NCBI RefSeq assembly: GCF_001544695.2
Contig: NZ_FCOM02000010.1
Location: forward strand, 1-64,000
Length of the DNA stretch: 64,000 bases
Source: Caballeronia arvi
Lineage (GTDB): Bacteria; Pseudomonadota; Gammaproteobacteria; Burkholderiales; Burkholderiaceae
Direction: 5' to 3'
The notes beneath the pieces were generated by a model, which was not told the DNA's origin, ran no database searches, and worked only from the letters and a program-made list of their open reading frames with translations. The translations under genes were made by a program, and so were the position numbers. Of the stretch, positions 53,048-62,718 are shown piece by piece (the first letter of the stretch is position 1; every line of letters begins with the position of its first letter).

Positions 53048-53893
53048 ATGTCTGAAACCGAGCCATGGACATGTCCGACCTGTGCGATTCCAGTCACCAC
53101 GCCTTTCTGCCCGAGATGCGGCGAGAGCCCACTTCGGCCGCCCGATCTTACGCTGCGCGGGATCGGAACAAAGCTGCTGCATGCAGCGACGAGCATCGAC
53201 GGGCGGCTTCTTCGGACAATCAGCGTTTTGCTACGTCATCCAGGCGAGCTGACGGTCGCGCATCTGAACGGAAAGCGGATGCCTTATGTCCCGCCGTTCC
53301 AGCTGTTTCTGATCTCAAATGCCATTTTTTTCGCGATGCAGTCGCTGACCGATACGCAAGTTTTCGGCTCGACACTCCAGTCGCATCTCCATCATCAGGA
53401 CTGGAGTTCACTTGCGCAGTCATTGGTAGCCGAGCGCCTGAGAAAACTCGGCACCGACCTGCCTCAGTACACCTCCACATTCGACCGCGCAGCCGTGCTC
53501 AACGCGAAATCACTCATCGTTCTTATGGTGGTCCCATTCTCATTGTTGCTGTGGATTGTCTTGCTTTCCGCGCGAAAGCCTTTTATTGCGTACGTCTATT
53601 TCTCGCTCCATCTCTACGCATTCTTGCTGTTGTTGTTCTCGCTCGCGCTAGCCGTCGCGGCCGTGGAGGTCCGTCTAGGCGGTCTCGGACTCGGTTCGCC
53701 TGTCGTCGATAACATCCTTTCCATCATCAATCTTGGTGTCTGTGGGGCATACGTTTTTCTCGCATTAAAACCCGTCTTTGGATCTTATGGAATAGCGCGG
53801 CTCATCATATCTGGATCCATGGCGCTAGCGGCCGGCTTCATTGTCGTGGCCTATCGATTTGCTATTTTCCTGATCACGCTCTATACGGCGTAG
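53048..53893 (+). CDS. DUF3667 membrane protein with zinc ribbon
   Basis: This 281-residue protein has an N-terminal zinc ribbon with Cys9, Cys12, Cys21 and Cys24, followed by the DUF3667 core (LLRHPGELTVAHLNGKRMPYVPPFQLFLISNAIFF, roughly residues 60-95) and four hydrophobic segments in the C-terminal half. The core stretch is the recognised family block. The function is unknown; it is an inner-membrane protein of possible metal or redox role. It stands alone, 217 bases before a response-regulator gene. Confidence 0.78.
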   Translation: MSETEPWTCPTCAIPVTTPFCPRCGESPLRPPDLTLRGIGTKLLHAATSIDGRLLRTISVLLRHPGELTVAHLNGKRMPYVPPFQLFLISNAIFFAMQSLTDTQVFGSTLQSHLHHQDWSSLAQSLVAERLRKLGTDLPQYTSTFDRAAVLNAKSLIVLMVVPFSLLLWIVLLSARKPFIAYVYFSLHLYAFLLLLFSLALAVAAVEVRLGGLGLGSPVVDNILSIINLGVCGAYVFLALKPVFGSYGIARLIISGSMALAAGFIVVAYRFAIFLITLYTA

Positions 53894-54109
53894 AGACCGA
53901 AGATATCGGGTTAAAGGCGTGTGGAAATGAACACCGCGTCGCGAACAGCGGCGCGATCATGGTCGACATTCCTGGGATGCGCTTTTCCATTCCCGGTCCA
54001 CTGAATCAAGTAAGATCATTTGAACACCGCCCATGTGGCTGATTGCTGCAATTCGAAGGCCGCGTGTTTCAAGCGTACGAATGTGCATGTGTTGCCGGGA
54101 GCCGATGCG

Positions 54110-54859
54110 ATGCGCGTACTGCTCGTCGACGATCACGAACTCTTCAGAGCCGGTCTTGCGCTGCTCATTAAAGAGCTTTTCCAGGATGCCGAACTGCTGC
54201 ATGCGAATACGTTGTTGCACGGAGTCGAGTCAGCGATGACCGAGAATCCGGACATCGTCTTTCTGGATCTCGAACTCCCCGACGGGCACGGTTGCGACGC
54301 GCTGGCCCGGTTGAAAGACGCACGGCCGTCCTTGCCCGTGGTCGTCCTGTCCGCTGACGAACGTGTGGAGACAGTCGGCCGATGCCTCGAACTTCGCGCG
54401 ATGGGCTACGTACCAAAATCGTCGTCGCCAGAAGCACTCCATGCCGCGATCGTCGCCGTACTTTCAGGCGGGGTGTTCCTGCCCGCGGCGAGCATCGCCG
54501 GGCTGAGGCGCGGGATCGACACCGCCGGGGCGGCACGCGAATCGGGAAAAGCACAGCCGACGAACGGTGGCGCCGAACCTTGGGACGCTCCGCGCCTCGG
54601 ACTCACGCCCCGCGAGTATGAAACTCTGGCGTGGCTCGTACGCGGGCTCCCTTCCAAAGCCATCGCGTCGAAGATGGGACTCGAAGACATCACAGTGCGC
54701 AAATACATCAGTCATCTGCTCACTCACTTCAACCTGCGGCGCCGCACTGAGCTCATCGTGATGCTGGCGGACAAGGGGATTACGCTCGGGACGCTGTCGG
54801 ACACAGATCCTTCGCCAGATCGAGATTCAGATGCCGATGGGCGGCGACGAATCGGCTGA
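54110..54859 (+). CDS. NarL/FixJ-type response regulator
   Basis: This 249-residue protein has a receiver domain with acidic pocket DD at residues 7-8, phosphoacceptor Asp53 (FLDLELPDG), the conserved Ser near residue 80 and Lys102 (VPKSSS). A LuxR-type helix-turn-helix follows at about residues 165-225 (LTPREYETLAWLVRGLPSKAIASKMG). The ATG at 54110 gives the family-typical MRVLLVDDHE; the 30 codons before it have no similarity. Its 3' end is convergent with the hybrid histidine kinase and overlaps it by 80 bases. It is the probable target of that kinase. Confidence 0.88.
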   Translation: MRVLLVDDHELFRAGLALLIKELFQDAELLHANTLLHGVESAMTENPDIVFLDLELPDGHGCDALARLKDARPSLPVVVLSADERVETVGRCLELRAMGYVPKSSSPEALHAAIVAVLSGGVFLPAASIAGLRRGIDTAGAARESGKAQPTNGGAEPWDAPRLGLTPREYETLAWLVRGLPSKAIASKMGLEDITVRKYISHLLTHFNLRRRTELIVMLADKGITLGTLSDTDPSPDRDSDADGRRRIG

Positions 54860-56654
54860 TCTCGGCAAGCAACTCTTCCGGCGCGGATGACTTGCGCAGT
54901 AATACGAATGGTTTTTGAAAATCGCGCAGGACGCGCTCGGACAGCAGCTCCCCGGTGATGAATGCGACCGGAATAACGCCCGCCCACGCAAAGTGACGCC
55001 TGATCCGATCAGCTACCTCCGTACCGGTAGCGCCATCGCGCAGACGGATATCGGTGACGATGAGATCGGGAACGCGGCTGTCATCGGCAAGGATGGCCTC
55101 AAACCCGGCCATCGACTCGGCGGCGTACACGAGCGAGCCCGCGCTCGAGAAAAGGCGTCGCATGCCTTCGAGAACGGTTGGTTCGTCGTCGCACAGCAGC
55201 ACGAACGTGCCGTTGAGGTCTGGACTGCAGAGGTTGTCATGCTGATTCGTCCCGACAACTGGCGCCGATGCCGAAACGGTCGCGTAGAGCGAAAAGCGCG
55301 ATCCTCGCCCTTCGACCGATGCGAAAGTCATGGCGTGTCCCGGCAGAATACGAACCACGCGTTGTACGATCGAAAGCCCCAGTCCCAGCCCTTTCGAACG
55401 GTCGCGCCCCGGATTGTTGATCTGATAGTACTCGGCAAAGATCGCCTCCCGATGGGCGGGCGCAATGCCGATTCCGGTGTCCCATACATCTATGCGCAGC
55501 CGTTCACTCAACTTCACCCAGCCAAGCACGACGCCACCCGACGACGTGTTCTTGATCGCATTCGAAACGAGATTGGATATGGCTCGCTTCAAGAGCAGGC
55601 GGTCGGTCTCGATCGTCGGCGGATGCGCTCGCCGCGCTGCGATTCTCAGCTCGATTCCCCGCAACTGGGCCGTCTCCCGATATTGCTCGAAGACCTCAGT
55701 CAGCAGGTCGCGGGTATTGACCGGCGTAAGGCGGGGAACATACGAGCCGAGCTCACTATAGTCCTGGATGTCCTTGAACATGCCGAGAATGTCGGATGCG
55801 GTTTCCTCAATGACATCGAGGTCACGATCCACCGCGTGACCTTCCCGGATCCTCGTGCGGGCGCTGCGGATGAAGAGGTTGATCGCGGCGAGCGGCTGCT
55901 GGATGTCGTGGTACGCCGACGAAAAGAACCGCTCCTTTTCCTTGACGAGCTCCTGCATGCGCCGGTTCTGTTCGTTGACCGCACGCGCCGCGGCTTCGAC
56001 GCGCGCCTTGGCCACGCGCAAGTTGCGCTGATACATGAATTCGCGCCTTGCCGAACGTTCCAGCGGAACGCTGACGACCAGCCCGATGGCATACGTCAGC
56101 GGCAGGCTCGTGGCGTGCGCAAGCATCGCCGACAGGTGCATGCCGAACTTCTCGCCCGGAGGCTGCAAGAAGAGCATCAGCAGATAACTCGCGACACAAA
56201 GGCCGACCAGCCACGCTGCCGTGATCGCCCGAAGCCGGAAGGCCATGAATATCGTGAACAGGGTGAGCGTCAGGATCGAATAATGTTCATGCCACGGCAG
56301 GGCGACGATCTGCAGCATTCTCAGGGTGGCGAACCAGGCGCAGAGCGTCCACACGCTGAGCAGCCCGACGGCCCACCGTTCGTCGAGTGCGCGCGGACTC
56401 CACATCAGGACGGCCGCGCCCATGCCGACCGCCGCAGCGGTTCTCACGAAAATGAGTTCGTCGTGGTGCAGACAGGCGGGATCGAGTATGTCAAGCCGCC
56501 CGAAATCGCGGATAGAAAAAACGATCCATAACGCGGTGAAGATCGCGATGGCGAGTCTTCGCTGACCGAAGAAGCGCTGCGCGTAGTCCATCTGGAACGC
56601 GCGTTCCTGAACCGCCGATCTGAACCTGCGCACCCCGAAACCTGACGATCTCAT
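54780..56654 (-). CDS. Hybrid sensor histidine kinase with C-terminal receiver
   Basis: This 624-residue membrane kinase has six hydrophobic segments in its first 200 residues and a coiled-coil (residues 205-240). The HisKA domain carries phosphoacceptor His249 (FSSAYHDIQQPLAAI), and the HATPase domain shows N-box ISNLVSNAIKNT, G1 DVWDTGIGI and G2 KGLGLGLSIV. A receiver domain follows with DD at 489-490 and Asp535 (IVTDIRLRDG). No periplasmic sensor loop is large, so the signal is probably sensed within the membrane. The start could also be Met22 at 56591. It overlaps the 3' end of the convergent response regulator, its likely partner. Confidence 0.9.
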   Translation of the reverse strand: MRSSGFGVRRFRSAVQERAFQMDYAQRFFGQRRLAIAIFTALWIVFSIRDFGRLDILDPACLHHDELIFVRTAAAVGMGAAVLMWSPRALDERWAVGLLSVWTLCAWFATLRMLQIVALPWHEHYSILTLTLFTIFMAFRLRAITAAWLVGLCVASYLLMLFLQPPGEKFGMHLSAMLAHATSLPLTYAIGLVVSVPLERSARREFMYQRNLRVAKARVEAAARAVNEQNRRMQELVKEKERFFSSAYHDIQQPLAAINLFIRSARTRIREGHAVDRDLDVIEETASDILGMFKDIQDYSELGSYVPRLTPVNTRDLLTEVFEQYRETAQLRGIELRIAARRAHPPTIETDRLLLKRAISNLVSNAIKNTSSGGVVLGWVKLSERLRIDVWDTGIGIAPAHREAIFAEYYQINNPGRDRSKGLGLGLSIVQRVVRILPGHAMTFASVEGRGSRFSLYATVSASAPVVGTNQHDNLCSPDLNGTFVLLCDDEPTVLEGMRRLFSSAGSLVYAAESMAGFEAILADDSRVPDLIVTDIRLRDGATGTEVADRIRRHFAWAGVIPVAFITGELLSERVLRDFQKPFVLLRKSSAPEELLAEISRFVAAHRHLNLDLAKDLCPTASRA

Positions 56655-56954
56655 GACGATGTTCGATCAGCAGTGTCGCCGTCCGCGGATGCGGCAGCGT
56701 GCCATCCAAACAGAATAGCAGCATGTTATTCGAATCCGTATATACAAATGTAGCGGTATGAACGTGCCTTCCTGCTTCCGAATACCTACATCTTTCGCAG
56801 TTCGATTCGCGCGCCTGCCTACCTACGTGGCTGTCGAGAGCGTCGCTTCTAACCGAAAATCGATATGGCAGCTCCGGGAAACGAGAGTTGAGTTGTCTTT
56901 GAATGATCGCCGTGCACCCGAATCCTGCTCCCTGGCATTTACGAGGAGATTGTC

Positions 56955-57275
56955 ATGAAATCAGTCGCTATCGCCGTCGCCACAGCGGCGGCGCTCTCCA
57001 TCCCCCTTGCCGCGTTCTCTCAGTCGGATTCGACACTGACGCGAGCCCAGGTACGTGCGGAACTGCAGCAGATCGAACAGGCCGGGTATGATCCCGCCAA
57101 AAGCGCGGATGCGAGTTATCCGAGCGACATCCAGTCGGCAGAGGCACGGCTATCGGCCAACGGCCCAACCGCGTATGGCGGCGTGCCCTTCGGCTCATCG
57201 ACTTCGGGCTCTCGCGCCGTCGTTCGCCCCGCCTCTACCGAAGACATGAAGCAGCTATATTTTGGAGGCCAGTAG
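56955..57275 (+). CDS. DUF4148 exported protein
   Basis: This 106-residue protein has a signal peptide cleaved after LAAFSQ, then the DUF4148 block LTRAQVRAELQQIEQAGYDP with YPSDIQSAEARL, and a C-terminal low-complexity tail with TSEDMKQLYFGGQ-like ending typical of the family. The function is unknown. It is the second family member in the window and lacks the cysteines of the first. A short AGGAG-like leader is visible before the ATG. Confidence 0.82.
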   Translation: MKSVAIAVATAAALSIPLAAFSQSDSTLTRAQVRAELQQIEQAGYDPAKSADASYPSDIQSAEARLSANGPTAYGGVPFGSSTSGSRAVVRPASTEDMKQLYFGGQ

Positions 57276-57463
57276 CCGCTTCCCTTCCGCCTGTGGCGTA
57301 AGACGTGACGTTCGCGAATGTCAATGACTGGCCGGTCTCTGTCTTCCCTGGAGCCACCCGAAGCTCCGAAATCCACGTTCACGGCTGTTCGCTCGCCGAA
57401 GAAGAACTCAAGACCGGCCCGACTCACCAAGGGCTACACAACCCGCACTCCTGTCAAGGCCGT

Positions 57464-58915
57464 TCAATGCAAGACTGGAGTGTGATAAATCAACGTCGGA
57501 GCCAGCAGCCAGAGCATCGTCAGTACCAACACCGTTCCGCAGATGAACTGCGCGAATGTGAATCCGACCAGATCGCGCGCCTTCAGTCCGAGGATGCCGA
57601 GCAGCGGAAGCATCCAGAACGGATTGATGAGGTTTGGAAGCGCCTCCGCCGCGTTATAGATCTGCACGGCCCAGCCCAGATGCACATGCAGGTCGTTGGC
57701 AGCCTGCATCACATACGGCGCCTCGATGATCCACTTGCCGCCGCCCGACGGCACGAAAAAGCCCAACACCGCGGAATACACGCCCATCACCAGCGCGAAG
57801 GTGTCCGTCGATGCGATGCTCACGAACAGCGTCGACAAATGATGTGTAAGCGACTCCCCCGCCGCGCCCTTCGCCGAGGTCAACATGCTCGCGATCGCGC
57901 CGTAGAGCGGGAACTGAATCAGCACGCCCGAAGTCACCGGCACCGCCTTCGACACGGCACGCAAAAAACGCTTTGGCCGCCAATGCAGCAGCATGCCGAG
58001 CAACAGAAAGATCAGGTTGTACGTGTTGAGGCCGGAAATCGCGATGAGCCAGTTCTTGCTCGCGAACTCGTTGATCACCCAGCCGCCGCCCAGCGCCACC
58101 AGCACCAGAATCAGCATCGGGCTGTATTCGAGCCATTCGCCGGGGCGCTCGCGTGCAGGCAGCGCATCGTCGATCGTGTCGAGCGCGATGCCGAGATCGG
58201 CGGCGGTCTTCGCGCGCGTGGGTCCGGGGGCGGTCCACCACGCGATCAGTGTCGAGACGATGACGAGCGCCCCGGCGATACTCAGGCTCTGCCACAGAAA
58301 CAGCGTCTCGCTGAACGGAATGACGCCGGTGATCGGCAAGAGTGTCGCCGGAATGCTCGCGGGATTCGCCTGCAACTGCGCGGCCGACGAACTCAGGCCC
58401 ATCGCCCACGTTGCACCGATGCCGAGATACGCCGCCGCGCCCGCCGCGCGATAGTCCATGCGCAAGTCCGCGCGGCGCGCGAGTTCGCGCACCAGCAAGC
58501 CAGCGAACACGAGACTGATCGCCCAGTGCAGCAGCGAAGTCAGCACGCTCAGGAACGCCACGTACGCCACCGCCGAGCGTCCGCTCTTCGGCACGCGCGC
58601 CGCGCGCGTGACGAGCCGCGCGACCGGCGGCGAACTCGCGATCACGTAACCGGTGATCGCGACCATCGCCATCTGCATGGTGAACGGAATCAGGCTCCAG
58701 AATCCATTGCCGAACGACACAGCCACCGCGCGCGGCGATGCGCCGATCGCCAGCGCGCCCAGCGCCACCGCCAGCACCGTCAAAGCGACGAATACGAAGG
58801 CATCGGGATACCACTTCTCGCACCACGCCGTGACGCGCAGCGCGATGCGTTCGAGCAGGGGCGCGTCGTCTTCCGGCGCCCGCGCGGTTACTACGTTTCT
58901 GCTGTCGACCGACAT
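57464..58915 (-). CDS. atoE: Short-chain fatty acid permease (AtoE type)
   Basis: This 483-residue inner-membrane protein of the short-chain fatty acid uptake family (AtoE) has about eleven hydrophobic segments. The conserved segments FTMQMAMVAITGYVIA, LHWAISLVFAGLLVRE, FFVPSGGGKWIIEAPY and AEALPNLINPFWMLPLLGI are recognised. The ATG at 58915 follows AAGGAG; the longer frame runs into the amidase gene and is an artefact. It is 59 bases downstream of the amidase gene and co-directed with it, suggesting that it moves the acid or amide that the amidase handles. Confidence 0.9.
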   Translation of the reverse strand: MSVDSRNVVTARAPEDDAPLLERIALRVTAWCEKWYPDAFVFVALTVLAVALGALAIGASPRAVAVSFGNGFWSLIPFTMQMAMVAITGYVIASSPPVARLVTRAARVPKSGRSAVAYVAFLSVLTSLLHWAISLVFAGLLVRELARRADLRMDYRAAGAAAYLGIGATWAMGLSSSAAQLQANPASIPATLLPITGVIPFSETLFLWQSLSIAGALVIVSTLIAWWTAPGPTRAKTAADLGIALDTIDDALPARERPGEWLEYSPMLILVLVALGGGWVINEFASKNWLIAISGLNTYNLIFLLLGMLLHWRPKRFLRAVSKAVPVTSGVLIQFPLYGAIASMLTSAKGAAGESLTHHLSTLFVSIASTDTFALVMGVYSAVLGFFVPSGGGKWIIEAPYVMQAANDLHVHLGWAVQIYNAAEALPNLINPFWMLPLLGILGLKARDLVGFTFAQFICGTVLVLTMLWLLAPTLIYHTPVLH

Positions 58916-58974
58916 CTCTGTCTCCTTCCTCTGGCTGTGTTCTCTCGTGGAACGTGAGGACCGATGGGTCCGCG

Positions 58975-60417
58975 TCAGGCGAGCGCCCGTGGCGTGAACG
59001 CCGATACACCGAGCGTGGTTTCGAGCAGTTGCGCCGCGCCCAGCAGTTCGAAATCGCCGCGCGGACGCCCGAGCAGTTGCAGCCCGACCGGGCGTCCGTC
59101 GTCGGTCACGCCGGCGGGAATCGAAATCGACGGACAGCCGGTCAGCGTCAGCACGAAAGTGAGGTACATCCAGTCGATATACGAATCGAGCGGCGTGCCG
59201 TCGATTTCGGTTGGAAAGCGCTGATCGACCGGAAACGGCGCGACCGCGACAGTCGGACACGCAAGGATGTCGTGGCGGCCGAAAAACGCGCTTACGCGGT
59301 TGAACAGTTCGCCGCGCAGACGTTCGGCGCGCGCGACGTCGGCGCCGCCTTGCTGAAGACCCTTTTCGATATTCCAGACGATCTCCGGGCAGATGCGTTC
59401 GCGCGCCGCATCGAGCAACGGACCGCGCACCGCCGCGACCAGATTCGCCCGCAACGTCTGGAACGCCTCGAAGCCGCCGCTGAAGTCCGGGCATTCGCCG
59501 TCCACCGCCGCGCCGTGCTCCGCGAAACGCAGCACCGCGCGTTCGCAGATGCGCGCGACCTGCGCCTCCACCCGGCCGATGCCCAGATCCGCCGTGAAGC
59601 CGATCCGGCGCGGCGAGCGCGGATGGCGCACGGCCTCCACGAACGGCACCGGAGGACGCGGCCACGACAGCGGATCGCGCGCGTCGAAGTGGGCCTGCGC
59701 GTCCAGCATCAGCGCGACATCGGCGACGGTGCGGCCCATCGGACCTTCGACCCACAGCGGATCGTAGGGCACGGGCGAGACGGGCCGCGGCACGCGCCCC
59801 ACGCTAGGCCGCATGCCGACCACGCCGCAGTAACTCGCGGGAATACGCAGGCTGCCGCCGAGATCGTTGCCGGTCGCGAGCCATACCATGCCGGCAGCAA
59901 GCGCCGCCGCCGAGCCGCCCGACGAGCCGCCGACCGTCAGTTCCGTATTCCAGGGGTTGCGCGTCGCGCCGAACACGGTGTTGAAGGTGTTCGCGCCTGC
60001 GAACTCCGGCACGTTGGACTTGGCGAGCGGGATCGCGCCGTGGCGTTCGAGATTCGCGACCGTCAGATCGGACGCGCACGCTACGTTGTCCCGGAAGATC
60101 GGCGAGCCGTAGGTCGTCGGCACGCCCGCGAGGTCGTTATAGTCCTTCACGGCGATGGGCAGACCCGCGAGGTAGCCGGGCATCGCAAGCGTTTCATCGT
60201 CCGGTTTCGGGAAGCGGCGCGCCGCGTCTCGGGCCGCCTCGAAGCGGCGCAACGGCAGCGCGTTGACGGTCGGATCGACCTGCTCGATGCGCGCGATGGC
60301 GGCATCGACGAAATCGAGCGGCGAGGCTTCACGGCGCCGCAGCATATCGACCGCTTGCGTCGCATTGAGCGCGCACAGCCCTTCGGCCGCGTGTCGAGGA
60401 AGGATCGATGAAATCAT
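58975..60417 (-). CDS. Amidase-signature-family amidase
   Basis: This amidase of about 480 residues has the Ser-cisSer-Lys triad Lys91 (PIAVKDYND), Ser165 (TVGGSSGGSA) and Ser189 (DLGGSLRIP). The C-terminal CPSISIPAG-type segment and the length are typical of the family. It hydrolyses an amide to acid and ammonia; the substrate is not evident. The ATG at 60417 follows a GGAG site; 32 upstream in-frame codons have no similarity. It lies directly upstream of the AtoE permease gene, and a LysR regulator is divergent. Confidence 0.88.
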   Translation of the reverse strand: MISSILPRHAAEGLCALNATQAVDMLRRREASPLDFVDAAIARIEQVDPTVNALPLRRFEAARDAARRFPKPDDETLAMPGYLAGLPIAVKDYNDLAGVPTTYGSPIFRDNVACASDLTVANLERHGAIPLAKSNVPEFAGANTFNTVFGATRNPWNTELTVGGSSGGSAAALAAGMVWLATGNDLGGSLRIPASYCGVVGMRPSVGRVPRPVSPVPYDPLWVEGPMGRTVADVALMLDAQAHFDARDPLSWPRPPVPFVEAVRHPRSPRRIGFTADLGIGRVEAQVARICERAVLRFAEHGAAVDGECPDFSGGFEAFQTLRANLVAAVRGPLLDAARERICPEIVWNIEKGLQQGGADVARAERLRGELFNRVSAFFGRHDILACPTVAVAPFPVDQRFPTEIDGTPLDSYIDWMYLTFVLTLTGCPSISIPAGVTDDGRPVGLQLLGRPRGDFELLGAAQLLETTLGVSAFTPRALA

Positions 60418-60503
60418 GTGTGTCTCCGTTTTCGTCAGTCGGTGTGGAAGCGGATTGCCCTGCTCATCCGGTGTGATCGAGAATAGTTGCGTCATTCCAG
60501 CCA

Positions 60504-60519
60504 GGGAAATCACTTTCCC
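60504..60519. promoter_or_regulatory. Palindrome between amidase and LysR genes
   Basis: GGGAAATCACTTTCCC is a perfect inverted repeat with 6-base arms and a 4-base centre in the divergent promoter region, a plausible site for the LysR protein encoded at 60567. Confidence 0.5.
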
Positions 60520-60566
60520 GGATAAAGCTCATAAGCGCCTCTACTGAGGCAGGACGCGAGAACGAG

Positions 60567-61475
60567 ATGGATATTCGCCAGCTTCGAACCTTCGTGACCG
60601 TCGCGCGCTTCGGCAGCGTGACCAAGGCAGCCGAGGCGCTGCATGTGACGCAACCGGCGGTGAGCGGCCAACTCAAAAGCCTCGAAGAAGAGCTCGAAGT
60701 GCGTCTGCTGTCCCGCACGACGGCCTCCGTCACCCTCACGCAAAGCGGCGAAGCGCTGCTCGGCCGCGCGGAAAAAGCCATCGAGGCGTTCGGCGAGTTC
60801 ATCCACGCGGCGCGTGGTTTTCGCGGACAGATCGAAGGCCGATTGCGCATCGGCTTCGTGATGCTCGATCCCGCGGTGCTGAGGGTCGGCCCGCTGCTCG
60901 CGGAGATGGTCGCGCGTCATCCGGGACTCAAGATCGACTTGCAGGTGGGCCGCACGAGCTGGCTGATCGATGCGCTGCGCAGCGCGGAAATCGACGCGGC
61001 GCTGCTGGTGTGCAAGAAGCGGCCTGAGGGAATGCACGTCAAGGTGCTGGATGCCATGAGCTTCCGCCTCGTCGTGCCGGCGTCATGGCCGCCGTTCGAC
61101 GACTTCGCGCTGGAAGGTCTCGCGCACAAACCATGGATTCGCATGGCGCCGCGCAGCGGGCATCAGGAGGTGTTGGACGAGATTCTGCAACGTGCGGCGA
61201 TCAAGCCGATCGAAACCGTCGAGGCCGATCACGAGCAACTGATGCGCGCGCTGGTCGCGGCGGGCGTCGGCGTCGGACTGATGCGCGAGGCGCTGGCAAA
61301 CGAGGCGCGCGATGCGGGTGAAGCCGTATTCTTCGGCGAGCATCGCGCGAGCACTCAGGTGGCCTTCGTCTACGCCGAAGGACGCAGCGGCGACCCCGCG
61401 ATTCAGGCGGCATTACAGGCGTTGAACACGGTCTGGCAAATCACCGGCGCGACCGACGGTGCCTCACAACCATAG
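60567..61475 (+). CDS. LysR-family transcriptional regulator
   Basis: This 302-residue LysR regulator has a helix-turn-helix at residues 1-60 (VTKAAEALHVTQPAVSGQLKSLEEEL) and an effector domain from residue 88 (LRIGFVMLDPAVL). It is divergent from the amidase/AtoE pair and the probable regulator of it. The intervening region contains the 16-bp palindrome at 60504. A nearby AraC gene in opposite orientation ends 83 bases later. The inducer is unknown. Confidence 0.87.
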   Translation: MDIRQLRTFVTVARFGSVTKAAEALHVTQPAVSGQLKSLEEELEVRLLSRTTASVTLTQSGEALLGRAEKAIEAFGEFIHAARGFRGQIEGRLRIGFVMLDPAVLRVGPLLAEMVARHPGLKIDLQVGRTSWLIDALRSAEIDAALLVCKKRPEGMHVKVLDAMSFRLVVPASWPPFDDFALEGLAHKPWIRMAPRSGHQEVLDEILQRAAIKPIETVEADHEQLMRALVAAGVGVGLMREALANEARDAGEAVFFGEHRASTQVAFVYAEGRSGDPAIQAALQALNTVWQITGATDGASQP

Positions 61476-61557
61476 GCTTGCCGATCGAATATGGTTGTTT
61501 TGAGTAAGGCTCATCGCCGACACCATCGCCTGCCTCGCTCGCCATTTGATTGCCGAA

Positions 61558-62544
61558 TCAATGCGACGAAACATATTGCGACGAACCCGGCCCCGCCTCC
61601 GGCACCGCAAAATGCCGCTTCATCCTTCGCAATTCTTCCGAAGGCGTGCCACCGAAGAGCCGCTTGAACTCGCGGCTGAACTGCGACGCGCTCTCATACC
61701 CCACCCGTGCGCTTGCCGCAGCGGCCGTCATGCCTTGGCGCGCCATCAATAGCCTCGCCTGATGCAGTCGCGTCGACTTGATGTACTGGAGTGGAGACGT
61801 CTTCGTGGCCGCCTTGAAGTGCATATGAAACGACGGCACGCTCATCGTCGCTTCCCTTGCGAGCGTTTCGATCGTCAGCGCCTCGGCATAGCTCGAATGA
61901 ATCTTGCGCAGCACTCTGGAAATGCGCCCGAAGTTTCCATCCAGGTCGAGCGCTGCACGCATCGAACTACCCTGCTCTCCAATGAAGACGCGAAAGTAAA
62001 TCTCCCGCACCAGCGATGGTCCCAATAGCGCGGCTGCGAGCGGGTCACGCATCGCATCGAGGAACCGCAGCATGGTTTCGCCGAGCGCCAGATCGAGCCT
62101 CGTCGTGGCCATGCCGCCTGGCTCGCCCCGCACCACGCCGTTGCGCTCGCCGATCTGCAGCAGCACATCGGCAGCAAGCGTCGGATCGAGGCGCACGTAC
62201 ACCGCGAGCAGCGGCTCTTCCGCGGTGGCGTCGGTCTCCATGGAGAACGGCAGCGGCAGGGCCACGGCCAGATAGTGCTGCGCATCGTAGACATAAACCT
62301 TGCTGCCGAGATAGCCGCGCTTGCGGCCTTGCGCGATGACGACGATACCCGGCTCGTACAGCACCGGCGTGCGCGTCAGCGGACGGTTCGATCGCAAGAG
62401 GCGAATGTCCGGCATCGGCGTCGCGTTGTAGCCTTCGTTCGGCGCCAGTTCCAGCAGCCGGTTCACCATCGAGGCGTGTACCCGAGCCAGTGCTGCGGTT
62501 TCGGTTTCCATCGTCGGCAATCCGGGAGAGCGGTGCGTATTCAT
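61558..62544 (-). CDS. AraC-family transcriptional regulator (AraC_N type)
   Basis: This 328-residue AraC regulator has an AraC_N (YqhC-like) sensor domain at about residues 35-190 (LYEPGIVVIAQGRKRGYLG, YLAVALPLPFSMET) and a double helix-turn-helix domain from about 215 (ARVGYESASQFSREFKRLFG). Regulators of this class often sense aldehydes and control adjacent dehydrogenase or reductase genes. It is divergent from the aldehyde dehydrogenase gene that begins at 62719, supporting an aldehyde-response role. Confidence 0.86.
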   Translation of the reverse strand: MNTHRSPGLPTMETETAALARVHASMVNRLLELAPNEGYNATPMPDIRLLRSNRPLTRTPVLYEPGIVVIAQGRKRGYLGSKVYVYDAQHYLAVALPLPFSMETDATAEEPLLAVYVRLDPTLAADVLLQIGERNGVVRGEPGGMATTRLDLALGETMLRFLDAMRDPLAAALLGPSLVREIYFRVFIGEQGSSMRAALDLDGNFGRISRVLRKIHSSYAEALTIETLAREATMSVPSFHMHFKAATKTSPLQYIKSTRLHQARLLMARQGMTAAAASARVGYESASQFSREFKRLFGGTPSEELRRMKRHFAVPEAGPGSSQYVSSH

Positions 62545-62718
62545 GCTTCGAGTTCGATATGGGCGATACAGGCGTGTTCATAGGATTGGGCAAGCTTCGC
62601 AGACAATCACGCGTTCTCCTCCCGTTACCGCATCCCTAACATTCGATCATGCATCCGCGCCGTGAGTCACGATGCGTCGATGCACTGGGAAGCGCTCACT
62701 TACTTCGGAGAATAAAGC

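Noticed and set aside
57305..58957. Long plus-strand open frame over the AtoE gene
   Set aside because: Arginine- and glutamine-rich composition typical of GC-rich shadow frames, and no recognised domain.
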